DNA of 64,000 nt, taken from positions 107,945 to 171,944 of the forward strand of contig NZ_BBPM01000010.1 in NCBI RefSeq assembly GCF_000787775.1, written 5' to 3'. Below are positions 9,526 through 18,282 of this stretch, piece after piece; position 1 is the stretch's first letter, and each line of letters opens with the position of its first letter. The position numbers were made by a program, and so were the translations under genes. This stretch comes from Streptacidiphilus carbonis (GTDB lineage Bacteria > Actinomycetota > Actinomycetes > Streptomycetales > Streptomycetaceae). Under the pieces are notes generated by a model. That model ran no database searches and was not told where the DNA came from. It saw only the letters and a list, made by a program, of their open reading frames with translations.

Positions 9526-10683
9526 TCAGCGCAGTGCGCCGAAGAACTTCCGCACGTCGGCGACGAGGAGATCCGGCGCTTCCATTGCCGCGAAGTGGCC
9601 ACCGCAGTCGAAGTCCGACCAGTGGGTGATGTTGTTGCTGTACTCGGCGTAGCGACGGATCGCGACGTCCTCGGCGAACACGGCGACGCCGGTGGGCGTG
9701 GTGGCGGGCTCCGAGTGCCAGGTACCGGAGTGCATGTTCTCGTAGTACATCTGCGCAGCCGAGCCTGCCGTTCCTGTGAGCCAGTACAGCATCACGTTGG
9801 TGAGCAGCAGATCGCGGTCGACGGCGGTCTCGGGCAACTCAGCGGCGGGGAAGGTCCACTCCTTGAACTTCTCTACGATCCATGCGAGTTGGCCTACCGG
9901 TGAGTCGTTCAGCGCGTAGCTGATGGTCTGTGGGCGGGTGGCCTGGACCTCAAAGTAGCCGCGCCCGTCGTCCTGGAAGTTCTTGCGCCGGTCCAGTCTC
10001 GCCCGCTCCGCGTCGGTGAAGGTGGCCCGCTCCTCATCCGTCACGTCCCCGAAAGGTATGAACCCGAAGGTGGCAGCGTTGACGTGCACCCCCACCACCC
10101 GGTCGGCGGCGGCCCGGCCCAGCTCCGGGGCAACGAACGCACCCAGGTCACCACCCTGAGCGCCGTACCGCCGATACCCGAGCCGGCTCATCAACTCCGC
10201 CCAGGCCGCCGCAACCCGGCCGGTGTTCCAGCCGGTCTCGCGGGTCGGCCCGGAGAAGCCGAAACCGGGTAGCGAAGGGATGACCAGGTGGAAGGCATCC
10301 GCGGCGTCACCGCCGTGCGCGGCGGGGTCGGTGAGCGGGCCGATGACTTTGGAGAATTCCACGACCGACCCCGGCCAGCCGTGGGTGAGGATCAGGGGCA
10401 TGGCGTCCGGCTCGGCCGAACGCACGTGCAGGAAGTGCACGTTCTGCCCGTCGATCTCCGTGGTGAACTGCGGTATCGCGTTCAGCTCGGCCTCATGCGC
10501 GCGCCAGTCGTACGACGTGCGCCAGTACTCGGTCAGGTCCTTGAGATAGGCCACTGGCACGCCGCGGCTCCACCCGACGCCGGGCAGTTCGGCCGGCCAG
10601 CGGGTGGCCGACAGCCGGGCACGAAGCTCGTCGAGATCGGCCTTGGGGATGTCGATCCGGAAGGGAGTAATCGTCTCGCTCAT
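9526..10683 (-). CDS. Epoxide hydrolase (EHN domain, alpha/beta hydrolase)
   Basis: A 385-residue epoxide hydrolase of the microsomal/EHN type. The N-terminal EHN segment ([23 protein letters not shown]) is followed by the oxyanion motif HGWPG (101-105), the nucleophile in GAQGGDLG (Asp179) and the base His363 in [14 protein letters not shown]. The reaction opens epoxides to diols through an ester intermediate. The ATG at 10683 is chosen; homology begins within ten residues. The start lies only about 18 bp from the end of a 358-bp inverted-repeat element (10701-11058), so the native upstream region appears to be displaced. Confidence 0.9.
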   Translation of the reverse strand: MSETITPFRIDIPKADLDELRARLSATRWPAELPGVGWSRGVPVAYLKDLTEYWRTSYDWRAHEAELNAIPQFTTEIDGQNVHFLHVRSAEPDAMPLILTHGWPGSVVEFSKVIGPLTDPAAHGGDAADAFHLVIPSLPGFGFSGPTRETGWNTGRVAAAWAELMSRLGYRRYGAQGGDLGAFVAPELGRAAADRVVGVHVNAATFGFIPFGDVTDEERATFTDAERARLDRRKNFQDDGRGYFEVQATRPQTISYALNDSPVGQLAWIVEKFKEWTFPAAELPETAVDRDLLLTNVMLYWLTGTAGSAAQMYYENMHSGTWHSEPATTPTGVAVFAEDVAIRRYAEYSNNITHWSDFDCGGHFAAMEAPDLLVADVRKFFGALR

Positions 10684-10700
10684 AAGCAACAAGGTACCGG

Positions 10701-11058
10701 CGCTACTGAACTTGAATGCGTGATATCGGTCAGCCGTCCATGATCAGGCCGGTGCCGGCCACGCAGCTTCGGCGCCGCCCGATGCAGTTCATGAGCGTCT
10801 GCCGCGCAGGACCGATCCGGCTGCCAAGCCGGTGCTCAAGCCGATCAGGATACCCACCGGCGTGGGCCACGCGCGCGATCTCGCCGTAGCGGCCCCGCCA
10901 GGCGGGCCGGATGTCACGGTTGAGCGAGTCGGTGGCCCGGCGGCGGCAGCCGCCACCAAGAAGAGCCAGTGTCGCCCGCACCTCGTGGACGGCTGCCCCG
11001 CCGGCACCGACCTGATCACCAACGGCTGACCGGCACCACTCGATCAAGTTCAGTAGCG
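10701..11058. mobile_element. MITE-like element with 15-bp perfect terminal inverted repeats
   Basis: The left end begins CGCTACTGAACTTGA (10701-10715) and the right end is its exact reverse complement (11044-11058). The similarity continues inward more loosely to a shared CGGTCAG, giving about 26 matches in 33 bp. The 358-bp interior has no intact transposase, although weak minus-strand frames are open. No clear target-site duplication was found. It is best read as a non-autonomous element or an internally deleted insertion sequence. Confidence 0.6.
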
Positions 11059-11197
11059 GACACCTTCTGTCCGGTGCTGCTGGAGCAGGCGCTGGTCGCG
11101 GTTGACCGCCGGCTGACGCCGGGCGGGCGAACCGATCGCGGCATTGAAGCGGCTCGGGCACGAGCATCGCGCGGGCAGGGTCTGCTCGTCCGGGGTG

Positions 11198-11995
11198 TCA
11201 GGACTCGTCGAGGTCCAGCCAGGAGCGGTGCCACAGCAGGCCGCACTGGCGGTCGCAGCCGCTACCCGCCAGGGGTTGGCCCGAGCAGCGCAGTCGGTCC
11301 AGGATGTACCAGTCGCCGGTCGGATGCTGCCACCGTGGCAGGGCACGGTGTTGGACGTGGGTGAGGACCGGATGCCGCGTGCCGGTGTGGGCAGCCATGC
11401 CGGGCTGGAAGGGGACGCCGTCCAGGGTGCCGTGGGCGTCCAGGGTGGCCTGGATCTCGGCGAGCGGTCGGACCGTGGCGTAGGCCGCCGACGGGCGCGG
11501 CTCCGCAAGTTCTGCGGTGGCGGGTTCGAGCCAGTCGTCGCGGAACAGCAGGGCGCAGGCCAGGCCGCATCCTTGGTCGCCGTGCGGGCCCAGGCAGGTC
11601 GCGCCGGCCAGGGTGACGGTGCGTGAGATGCGGCGCATCCGGTAGTGGTCGTCCACCATGCGTCGCACCGAATGCTCGACCTGGTAGGTGCGCCCGCAGA
11701 AGGCCCACTGGCCGTCGGTGAACCACAGGCCGTGCAGGCGGTTGCGGTCGTCCAGCGTGGCCTTGACGGCGTCGGTGTCCTTGACCCGCACCCAATCGCC
11801 CACCTCGTAGGCGGAGCGCCCACCGGGTTGCGGCAGACTGCGGAACCGCTCGCGCAAGCGCTCCCGCAGCAGCCGTGAGCGCCGCACAGCCCCCAGCGGG
11901 GGTGTGGGGCGTAGCGGCAGCCCCTCGAACTGGCAGCGCGGCCTCGCGCTGAGAATCTCGGCGCCGCCGCGCAGACCTGCCTTCGTCCCGGCCAC
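11198..11995 (-). CDS. Duplicated cysteine-motif protein of unknown function
   Basis: A 265-residue protein made of two copies of one unit. Unit 1 (about 63-157) has VRVKDTDAVKATLDDRNRLHG, Cys100, Cys134, and Cys143-x3-Cys147 leading into ALLFRDDWLE. Unit 2 (about 175-262) has LAEIQATLDAHGTLDGVPF, Cys237, and Cys247-x3-Cys251 leading into GLLWHRSWLD. From memory, single units of this kind (GxWVEVRSKEEILATLD...C...WLKR) occur in polysaccharide and glycosyltransferase loci of many bacteria, but no biochemical role is known to me. The clustered cysteines could bind metal. Start GTG 11995 has AGGAG 8 bases upstream. No neighbour suggests a pathway. Confidence 0.7.
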   Translation of the reverse strand: MAGTKAGLRGGAEILSARPRCQFEGLPLRPTPPLGAVRRSRLLRERLRERFRSLPQPGGRSAYEVGDWVRVKDTDAVKATLDDRNRLHGLWFTDGQWAFCGRTYQVEHSVRRMVDDHYRMRRISRTVTLAGATCLGPHGDQGCGLACALLFRDDWLEPATAELAEPRPSAAYATVRPLAEIQATLDAHGTLDGVPFQPGMAAHTGTRHPVLTHVQHRALPRWQHPTGDWYILDRLRCSGQPLAGSGCDRQCGLLWHRSWLDLDES

Positions 11996-12316
11996 GTTCA
12001 CCACTCCTGCCCTTCGGTGCCCCTCGGTCCCCTGGAGGTCGAGCCTCGCGCCCGCGCAGGTATCCCGGGGTGTGAATGCCCGATTGCCATCCGAAAGGGA
12101 TCCGTCTGGGAGCATGCTCCCGGAGATCGAAAGGCCGTCCAGGTGGCCCGGACCGTCGGCGAACGGGGCTATCGGACAGGCAGTGCGGAGGGGCATGGCG
12201 GTCAAGCCGATCGGCCGAAGTGGATCACTGGTAAGCCGCGGCCTTCCCCGCCCGCCGTGACCGTGGAGCCCCGGCATCGCGGCGGTCAGCGGGCGCCCGA
12301 GCTTGGACTGACCAGA
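11996..12316. other. Intergenic region upstream of the cysteine-motif gene
   Basis: About 320 bases whose minus-strand frame is open as an extension of the cysteine-motif gene but has shadow composition. A promoter for that gene is expected here. No repeat, hairpin or RNA was recognised. Confidence 0.35.
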
Positions 12317-12499
12317 TCACTCCGTCACGGGCAGGCACTCGGCGAGCAGGTCGACGACATCGCGCCAGGCTCGCTGTGCGTGCCGCGGGTGGTAGCCGAC
12401 GCCGGGGACCACGGGATGGCCGACCGGCGGGTGGTGGAAGGCGTGCAAGGCGCCGCCATAGACCACGAGGCGCCAGTCGACGCCCGCGGCGATTGAAAT
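12317..12499 (-). pseudogene. C-terminal remnant of a dienelactone hydrolase family gene
   Basis: The last 60 codons before the stop at 12317 read as the C-terminus of a dienelactone hydrolase: WRLVVYGGALHAFHHP, with the catalytic-type His, and YHPRHAQRAWRDVVDLLAE. Upstream of about 12499 the frame loses all similarity and no start or nucleophile motif is present, so at least two thirds of the gene is missing. It points toward the cysteine-motif gene. Confidence 0.7.
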
Positions 12500-12677
12500 G
12501 CGGCGGCGGCTCACAAGAGCCGTCACAACCCCCGTTCCCACGGGAGCACCTGCCCCTGCACCACGCGCGACACAGGTTCCGGAGTCAACCCCTGAAGGAT
12601 TTGCAGGGCCGACCATTAAGCGCCGCGTCGGCTGTGCAACGCAGCGCCAACACCGACGGCAGCCGGTGTGAACTGTC

Positions 12678-12706
12678 TTGACAGTAAACGGCATTGGGTT
12701 CAACTT
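12678..12706 (+). promoter_or_regulatory. Candidate promoter of the GH92 gene
   Basis: A consensus TTGACA (12678-12683) is followed after 17 bp by CAACTT, a weak -10. It is 50-80 bp upstream of the start codon, just before the LacI-type operator at 12726, an arrangement suited to repression of the initiating polymerase. Confidence 0.4.
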
Positions 12707-12725
12707 ATTGTCATGCTCAGAACGT

Positions 12726-12739
12726 TGACAACGTTGTCA
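12726..12739. promoter_or_regulatory. Candidate LacI-family operator
   Basis: TGACAACGTTGTCA is a perfect 14-bp palindrome with a central CG, the pattern bound by LacI-family sugar regulators in actinomycetes. It lies 18 bp upstream of the GH92 start and downstream of the promoter-like elements. The regulator is not in this window. Confidence 0.65.
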
Positions 12740-12757
12740 GAGAGGAATGACCCAACC

Positions 12758-15700
12758 ATGCCACGACTACGTGGAAAGAACCGGGCCTTACCCGCCCTCC
12801 TCGCCGCAGGAGCTCTGCTCGCCTACGGCGCCGGCTCGCCTACGGCCTTCGCGGCGGCCCCGGCCGCTAAGGCCGCCCTGGTCACCGCACCCGCCTCGCT
12901 GGTGAACCCGTTCATCGGCACCTCCAACACGGCGGACGACTTCCCCGGCGCGGACGTGCCGTTCGGCATGGTGCAGTGGAGCCCTGACACCCCCTCCCGT
13001 CCGGACGGCGGCGGCTATGAGTACAAGGACTCGTCGATCACCGGCTTCAGCCTCACTCATATCGCCGGCCCTGGCTGCGGGGCCGGCGGCGACATACCGG
13101 TGCTGCCGACCGTCGGTGCGGTCAGCACCAGCGCGACGGACGCGTTCTCGCACGCCAACGAGTCGGCAACGCCGGGCTCGTACACCGTCTCACTGAACAA
13201 CGGGGTGAAGACCGAGCTGACCACCACCACCCGCAGCGGGATGGCTCGGTTCACCTTCCCGTCCACCACCCAGGCCAACCTGGTCTTCAAACTGACGGGC
13301 AGCCAGAACGGCGACTCCAACACCCAGTTCAACGTGGTCAGCGACACCGAGGTCAGCGGCCAGGTCACCAGCGGGAAATTCTGCGGTGCGGGCAACGCGT
13401 ACACCGTGTACTTCGACATGGTCTTCGACCAGCCATTCGCCACCAACGGGACGGCGGCGGTCAAGGACGCCGTCCCGAGCGCCACGGCGAAGACCGGGGT
13501 CGCGCCCAGCGCCCCCGAGCCGAAGAACAAGCCCACACTGCACGGGAAGGCCCCGGCCTCCAAGGTCGCACCCAAGACGGTGACTCCGCAGGCCGCAGCG
13601 AGCGACGGCTACGTCACCTTCAACACCACCGGCAACCCGGTGGTGCAGGCCAAGGTCGGCATCTCCTACGTCTCCACCGCGAACGCGGTCGCCAACCGCA
13701 CCGCCGAGAACCCGAACTGGACCTTCAGCTCCACCCAGAGCGCAGCGCTGGGCGACTGGAACTCGGTACTCGGACGGGTCTCCACCGCCGGCGGCACCGC
13801 CGCCCAACAGGCAGTCTTCTACACCGCGCTCTACCACTCCCTGCTGCACCCCAACGTGATCAGCGACAGCAACGGCCAGTACTACGGCTTCGACGGCAAG
13901 ACCCACACCGTCGACTCCGGCCACCAAGCCGCCTACGCCAACTACTCGGGCTGGGACATCTACCGCTCACAAGCCCAACTCGAAGCGCTGGTCGACCCGC
14001 AGGCCGCCTCGGACACCGCGCAGTCCATGGTCGACGACTACGCGCAAACCGGCCTGTTCCCCAAGTGGTCCGAGGACAACGGCGAGAGCTACGTCATGGT
14101 CGGCGACCCGGCCGACGAGATCCTGGCCGACTACCACGCCTTCGGCGCCACCGGCTTCGACAGCGCCACCGCGCTGAACGACATGGTCGCCGAGGCCACC
14201 GGCACCAACAACAACCGCCCCGGACTGACCTACCTGGAGCAGTTGGGCTACCTGCCGAGCGACGGAAGCTACGGCTGCTGCAACTTCTACGGCCCGGCCT
14301 CCACCACCCTGGAATACGACTCGGCCGACTTCGCCGTGTCAGCCCTGGCCGGGGCACTCGGCGACAGCGCACACCAGACCGCCTTCGCGAACCGGGCCCA
14401 GGACTGGCACAACCTCTTCGACTACAGCAGCGGCTTCATCCAGCCACGCGATGCCCACGGCACGTGGACCGCCGGCTTCTCACCCACCTCGGGGACCGAC
14501 TTCGTCGAGGGCGACTCCTGGCAGTACACCCCGATGGTGCCGTTCGACGTGCACGGCCTGGCCACCGCCATGGGCGGCGACAGCAAGCTGGCGTCCTTCC
14601 TGGACACCGACCTCTCCTCGCTGACCGGCGGCAACGGGTACACCGACCTGGGCAACGAACCCAGCCTCAACATCCCCTGGGAGTACGACTACGTCGGCCG
14701 GCCGTACAGGACCCAGCAGGTGGTCCGACAGGTCCAGGACCAGATCTGGACCGACGCACCCGGCGGCCTGGCCGGCAACGACGACCTCGGCGAGATGAGC
14801 TCCTGGTACGTGTGGTCCGCGCTGGGCCTGTACCCGGAGACCCCCGGCACCGCCGACCTGGCCCTCGGCTCGCCGATGTTCACCCAGGCCCTGATCACCC
14901 TGCCGTCCGGCAACACGCTGACGGTCAACGGCAGCGGCGCGGCCGACAACGCCCCCTACGTCCAGTCCGCCACCTGGAACGGGTCGAGCTGGAACAACGC
15001 CTACGCGCCGGCCGGCGCGATCAGCGGTGGCGGGACTCTGGGCTTCACCCTCGGCACCACCGCCAACACCTCCTGGGCCTCGGCCGCCTCGGCCGCGCCG
15101 CCCTCCTACGCCGGGAACCCCGGCTACAGCAACATCGGCGTCTCCGCCGACTCCGCCTCCTCCTCGGCCGACTTCGACGGCGGCGGCTGGAGCTACTCCG
15201 CCACAGCCCTGGCCACGGCCGGGGTCGACCCGGGCGGCACGGTCAGCGCCGGCGCGGTGACCTACACCTGGCCCGATGTCGCCGCGGGCCAGCCGGACAA
15301 CTACCTGGCGAACGGTCAGACAATCCCGGCGTCGGGCTCGGGGGCGATCTCCTTCCTCGGCTCGGCGAGCAACGGGCCCTCCTCGGGAACGGCGACCGTC
15401 AGCTTCACCGACGGCAGCACCCAGTCCGTCCCCCTGGCCTTCTCCGACTGGACCCTCAACGGCGGCTCGGCGACAGCGCTGTCCGGCAGCACTGTCGCGG
15501 CCACGGCCGCCTACCGCAACCAGGCGGGCACCACCTCCGACACGGTCAAGACCTACCTGTTCAGCAGTGCGCCGGTCACGCTGACAGCCGGGAAGACGGT
15601 GACGAGCGTTCGGCTGCCGTCGGCCGTGAGCGCGGGGGCACTGCACGTCTTCGCCGTCGGTTTCAGTACCGCAGGCGGAGGAGGCGGCACCCCGGCGACC

Positions 15701-16081
15701 GGTCCGATCACCTCCGGTGTAAGCAGCGGCCTGTGCGTCGACGACCTGCACAGCGTCACTACCAACGGGAACCCGATCGACCTCTACACCTGCAACGGCA
15801 CCACCGCCCAGAGCTGGACGGTCGGCAGCGACGGCACCCTCCAAGTGCTCGGCGGCTGCCTGGACGTCAGCAACAGCGGCACCGCTGACGGCACCAAGGT
15901 GCAGTGGTACACCTGCAACGGAACCGGAGCGCAGCAGTGGCAGCCGGGCAGTTCCGGCTCCCTGGTCAACCCCAACTCCGGGAAGTGCCTCGACGACCCG
16001 GGATCCACAACCGTCACCGGCACCCAGTTGCAGATCTACACCTGCAACGGCACCAACGCCCAGAAGTGGAACCTGCCCTGA
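12758..16081 (+). CDS. Secreted GH92 alpha-mannosidase with ricin-B (CBM13) module
   Basis: A 1107-residue exported enzyme. The signal peptide is at about 1-32 (RALPALLAAGALLAYGAG). The GH92 region (about 45-790) starts with LVNPFIGT, carries WSEDNGESY near residue 440, and has the family motif GNDDLGEMSSWYVW near 673; these hold the acidic catalytic and calcium-binding residues. A beta-sandwich domain (about 800-970) precedes three QxW-type trefoil repeats (982-1107; QSWTV, QQWQP, QKWNL). GH92 enzymes are calcium-dependent exo-alpha-mannosidases that trim mannans and N-glycans. Regulation probably uses the palindrome at 12726. Codon 11 is TTA (12788-12790), so bldA control of translation is possible. 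A strong hairpin follows the stop. Confidence 0.93.
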   Translation: MPRLRGKNRALPALLAAGALLAYGAGSPTAFAAAPAAKAALVTAPASLVNPFIGTSNTADDFPGADVPFGMVQWSPDTPSRPDGGGYEYKDSSITGFSLTHIAGPGCGAGGDIPVLPTVGAVSTSATDAFSHANESATPGSYTVSLNNGVKTELTTTTRSGMARFTFPSTTQANLVFKLTGSQNGDSNTQFNVVSDTEVSGQVTSGKFCGAGNAYTVYFDMVFDQPFATNGTAAVKDAVPSATAKTGVAPSAPEPKNKPTLHGKAPASKVAPKTVTPQAAASDGYVTFNTTGNPVVQAKVGISYVSTANAVANRTAENPNWTFSSTQSAALGDWNSVLGRVSTAGGTAAQQAVFYTALYHSLLHPNVISDSNGQYYGFDGKTHTVDSGHQAAYANYSGWDIYRSQAQLEALVDPQAASDTAQSMVDDYAQTGLFPKWSEDNGESYVMVGDPADEILADYHAFGATGFDSATALNDMVAEATGTNNNRPGLTYLEQLGYLPSDGSYGCCNFYGPASTTLEYDSADFAVSALAGALGDSAHQTAFANRAQDWHNLFDYSSGFIQPRDAHGTWTAGFSPTSGTDFVEGDSWQYTPMVPFDVHGLATAMGGDSKLASFLDTDLSSLTGGNGYTDLGNEPSLNIPWEYDYVGRPYRTQQVVRQVQDQIWTDAPGGLAGNDDLGEMSSWYVWSALGLYPETPGTADLALGSPMFTQALITLPSGNTLTVNGSGAADNAPYVQSATWNGSSWNNAYAPAGAISGGGTLGFTLGTTANTSWASAASAAPPSYAGNPGYSNIGVSADSASSSADFDGGGWSYSATALATAGVDPGGTVSAGAVTYTWPDVAAGQPDNYLANGQTIPASGSGAISFLGSASNGPSSGTATVSFTDGSTQSVPLAFSDWTLNGGSATALSGSTVAATAAYRNQAGTTSDTVKTYLFSSAPVTLTAGKTVTSVRLPSAVSAGALHVFAVGFSTAGGGGGTPATGPITSGVSSGLCVDDLHSVTTNGNPIDLYTCNGTTAQSWTVGSDGTLQVLGGCLDVSNSGTADGTKVQWYTCNGTGAQQWQPGSSGSLVNPNSGKCLDDPGSTTVTGTQLQIYTCNGTNAQKWNLP

Positions 16082-16100
16082 CCCAGTGACGGCTCGGCTC

Positions 16101-16134
16101 TGCCGGTCCCGGCGCACCCGCACCGGGACCGGCA
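16101..16134 (+). terminator. Intrinsic-type terminator hairpin after the GH92 gene
   Basis: A perfect 12-bp stem, TGCCGGTCCCGG paired with CCGGGACCGGCA, with a 10-base loop, 20 bp after the stop codon. It lacks a U-tract, which is usual in high-GC actinomycetes. Confidence 0.75.
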
Positions 16135-16267
16135 GTGTCTTCGTCTCTCGGCACTTCCCCGCTCGCGCGACCAACGCCGCCGCCCGCAGCGCCGGTGGTA
16201 CCCGTCTCCCCCTGCCGCTCCACGGGCTGCGAGCCGCCACTCTCTTTCATCCGAGGAACACTTGCCT

Positions 16268-17182
16268 TTACAGGCGGGCTACGATCTCTTCGTCTATGAG
16301 GGCTGTTATGGAGGTTCCCTCGGAGCCCCCTTCCACGTGCGCGGTTACGGTTACCACCGCTTCCTTGTCCGGGGAGACTATGCAGAGCTGGCCGTATCTT
16401 CCTGCCATTTTGTACGTCTTTTCCCCGGGGGTGCACCAGATGCCCAGGCCGTAACTGTCCGAGAGGCGGAAGCCTTCGTCTGTCGGGTCCTGCATGGTCG
16501 GGACGGTCTCGGTCGCGATTCGCGCGCAGTATTCGGCGGGGACCAGCTGGCGGCCTTCGTGGCGGCCCTCGTCGAGCAGGAGGCGGCCGAAGCGGGCCAG
16601 TTCGGAGGTCCTCAGGTAGAGGCCACTCTCCGCTATCGGGTGGCCGAGGGGGCAGGTGTGCCACTGGGGGTTGTGGATGGCAAGCGGGGTGAAAAGGCGG
16701 GGCAGCAGGTAGTCGCGGATGTTGGCGCCGGTCGCGGCGCGCAGGGCGCGGGCCGCTACGTACGGGCCGATGCCGGCGTACCTGAAATACGTGCCGGGCT
16801 TGTGCGCCAGCGGGGTCGCGAAGAAGTCAGCGGCCGGGTCCGGAACCCCGACAGGGTCGTCGGCCAGCTCGAGGACCGGGCTGCCGGACGTCATCATGAG
16901 CAAGTGCCGGAGTGTGACCTGGTCCAGGCCGGGCGCGGCAGAGCCGGCCAGCTCGGGGTAGTACGTGAGGGCGGGGTCGTCCAGGGCGAGGCGGCCTTCG
17001 GCTTCGGCGATGCCGAGCGCTACGGACGTAAAGGTCTTCGAGACCGACCGCACGTCGATTCGGTCGTCCGAGCGGAGCCTGCGTTCGACCGGCTCGGCAC
17101 CACGGCGGTAGATGTGCACTCCGTAGAGTTCCATGTCCTCTCGTTCGGCGGACCGGACCAGGGCATCGATGAGTTCTCGCAT
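16268..17182 (-). CDS. Serine hydrolase of the beta-lactamase/DD-peptidase fold
   Basis: A 304-residue class C beta-lactamase-like protein without a signal peptide, so it is probably cytoplasmic. The nucleophile motif is Ser46-V-S-Lys49 in RSVSKTFTSVALG. The region of the usual Y-x-N motif reads Tyr135-Ala-Gly in YFRYAGIGPYVA, so the Asn is replaced. HLLMMTSG is the typical strand-turn of this fold. Likely activities are esterase or D-aminopeptidase rather than a true penicillinase. The ATG at 17182 is used; an ATG ten codons earlier lacks a ribosome site. It converges with the GH92 gene. Confidence 0.85.
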   Translation of the reverse strand: MRELIDALVRSAEREDMELYGVHIYRRGAEPVERRLRSDDRIDVRSVSKTFTSVALGIAEAEGRLALDDPALTYYPELAGSAAPGLDQVTLRHLLMMTSGSPVLELADDPVGVPDPAADFFATPLAHKPGTYFRYAGIGPYVAARALRAATGANIRDYLLPRLFTPLAIHNPQWHTCPLGHPIAESGLYLRTSELARFGRLLLDEGRHEGRQLVPAEYCARIATETVPTMQDPTDEGFRLSDSYGLGIWCTPGEKTYKMAGRYGQLCIVSPDKEAVVTVTAHVEGGSEGTSITALIDEEIVARL

Positions 17183-17287
17183 GGCTGGGAGCCTAGTAGC
17201 GGGGTCTGACATTCGCGGCTGTCTGCGCCGCGTCACCGCGGCCCCGCCCGGATGGACCGGTGGGCAGTTGGTGCCCGGCAGGACGTG

Positions 17288-18181
17288 TCAGGCGGTCAAG
17301 GTGATCGCTCTGGTGACCGCCGTGATCGCAGGGGTGGGCCGGCCGGGGAGGCGTGCCACCAGCACTCGGCGGATTTCGGGGGGTGCTCCCTCGACGTTCA
17401 GCAGGTTGACCCCAACCGGCAGGGCGGGCGAGAGCCGGGACGGAACCGTCGTCACGCCGAAGCCGCCGGCGACCAGTTGGAGCTTGGTCAGCCAGTCGCG
17501 AGCGGAGTGGAGGATCCGCGGCCGTCCGGGCAGGCCGGGCCAGACACCCAGCAGCGATTCGGAGTTCGAGGCGGGGCTGGAGATCCACGGAACGTCGATC
17601 AGTTCGTCGACGTGCACGGTGGTCCGGCCGGCGAACTGTCCGGTCGACTGCACCGCGATGGCCAGTTCGGTGTCGGCGACGGTCTGGACGTGGAGCCGGG
17701 GCGACTCCCCGTCCGACGGCCGGTGGGGCGGACGGGACGTCAGCAGGGCGAGGTCGATCGAGCCGGCACGCAGCGCCCGGCTGAGGGTGGGCGTGGTGCC
17801 CTCGATCGTGGTGACCGTGATGTGGGGGTCGGCCGCCGCGAGCCGTGCCAGTGCGGCGGGCAGCATCGCCGCGCCGGCGCTCAGGAACACCCCGAGCCGC
17901 ACGAGTTCGGTCTGCGGGACGGCGCCCGTGAGGTCGCGCTCGGCCGCCGCGACGGACTCAAGGATCGTGCGGGCGTGCCGCAGCAGGGTCAGCCCTGCGG
18001 CGGTGAGCCGCACTCCGTCGGCGCGGCGTTCGAACAGGGTCGTGCCTGCGCTCCGTTCGAGGGAGGCGGCTTGGCGCGAGACCGCCGACTGTGTGTAGCC
18101 GAGCCGGGCGGCTGCGGCGGTGAAGCTGCCGGACTCCGCTATCTGTCGCAGAACCCGCAGGGCGGAAGTGGAGATGTCCAT
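17288..18181 (-). CDS. LysR-family transcriptional regulator
   Basis: A 297-residue LysR protein. The N-terminal winged helix is SALRVLRQIAESGSFTAAAARLGYTQSAVSRQAASLE, followed by the effector domain with LVRLGVFLSAGAAMLPAALA and ITVTTIEG. The ATG at 18181 places the HTH at the usual position. It is divergent from the oxidoreductase at 18283 across 101 bp, with GGCAT-N7-ATGCC at 18190-18206, so it very likely controls that gene. Confidence 0.9.
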   Translation of the reverse strand: MDISTSALRVLRQIAESGSFTAAAARLGYTQSAVSRQAASLERSAGTTLFERRADGVRLTAAGLTLLRHARTILESVAAAERDLTGAVPQTELVRLGVFLSAGAAMLPAALARLAAADPHITVTTIEGTTPTLSRALRAGSIDLALLTSRPPHRPSDGESPRLHVQTVADTELAIAVQSTGQFAGRTTVHVDELIDVPWISSPASNSESLLGVWPGLPGRPRILHSARDWLTKLQLVAGGFGVTTVPSRLSPALPVGVNLLNVEGAPPEIRRVLVARLPGRPTPAITAVTRAITLTA

Positions 18182-18189
18182 GCGTCCTA

Positions 18190-18206
18190 GGCATACCACG
18201 GATGCC
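18190..18206. promoter_or_regulatory. Candidate LysR box
   Basis: The inverted repeat GGCAT-N7-ATGCC sits 9 bp upstream of the LysR start in the divergent gap. Size and symmetry fit a LysR recognition site. Confidence 0.45.
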
Positions 18207-18282
18207 AGATCATCGCTTCCCGCATGTCTGTCCGGCTCCTAGGGTCGGTCCTGCGAACTCGGACGAACATGGAGGCCAGCAA

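Noticed and set aside
10832..11029. Plus-strand 65-codon frame inside the MITE-like element
   Set aside because: No ribosome site, shadow-like composition, and no similarity to transposases.
14480..16240. A 586-codon minus-strand frame over the GH92 gene
   Set aside because: It results from codon bias opposite a long GC-rich gene; no family motif or start signal.
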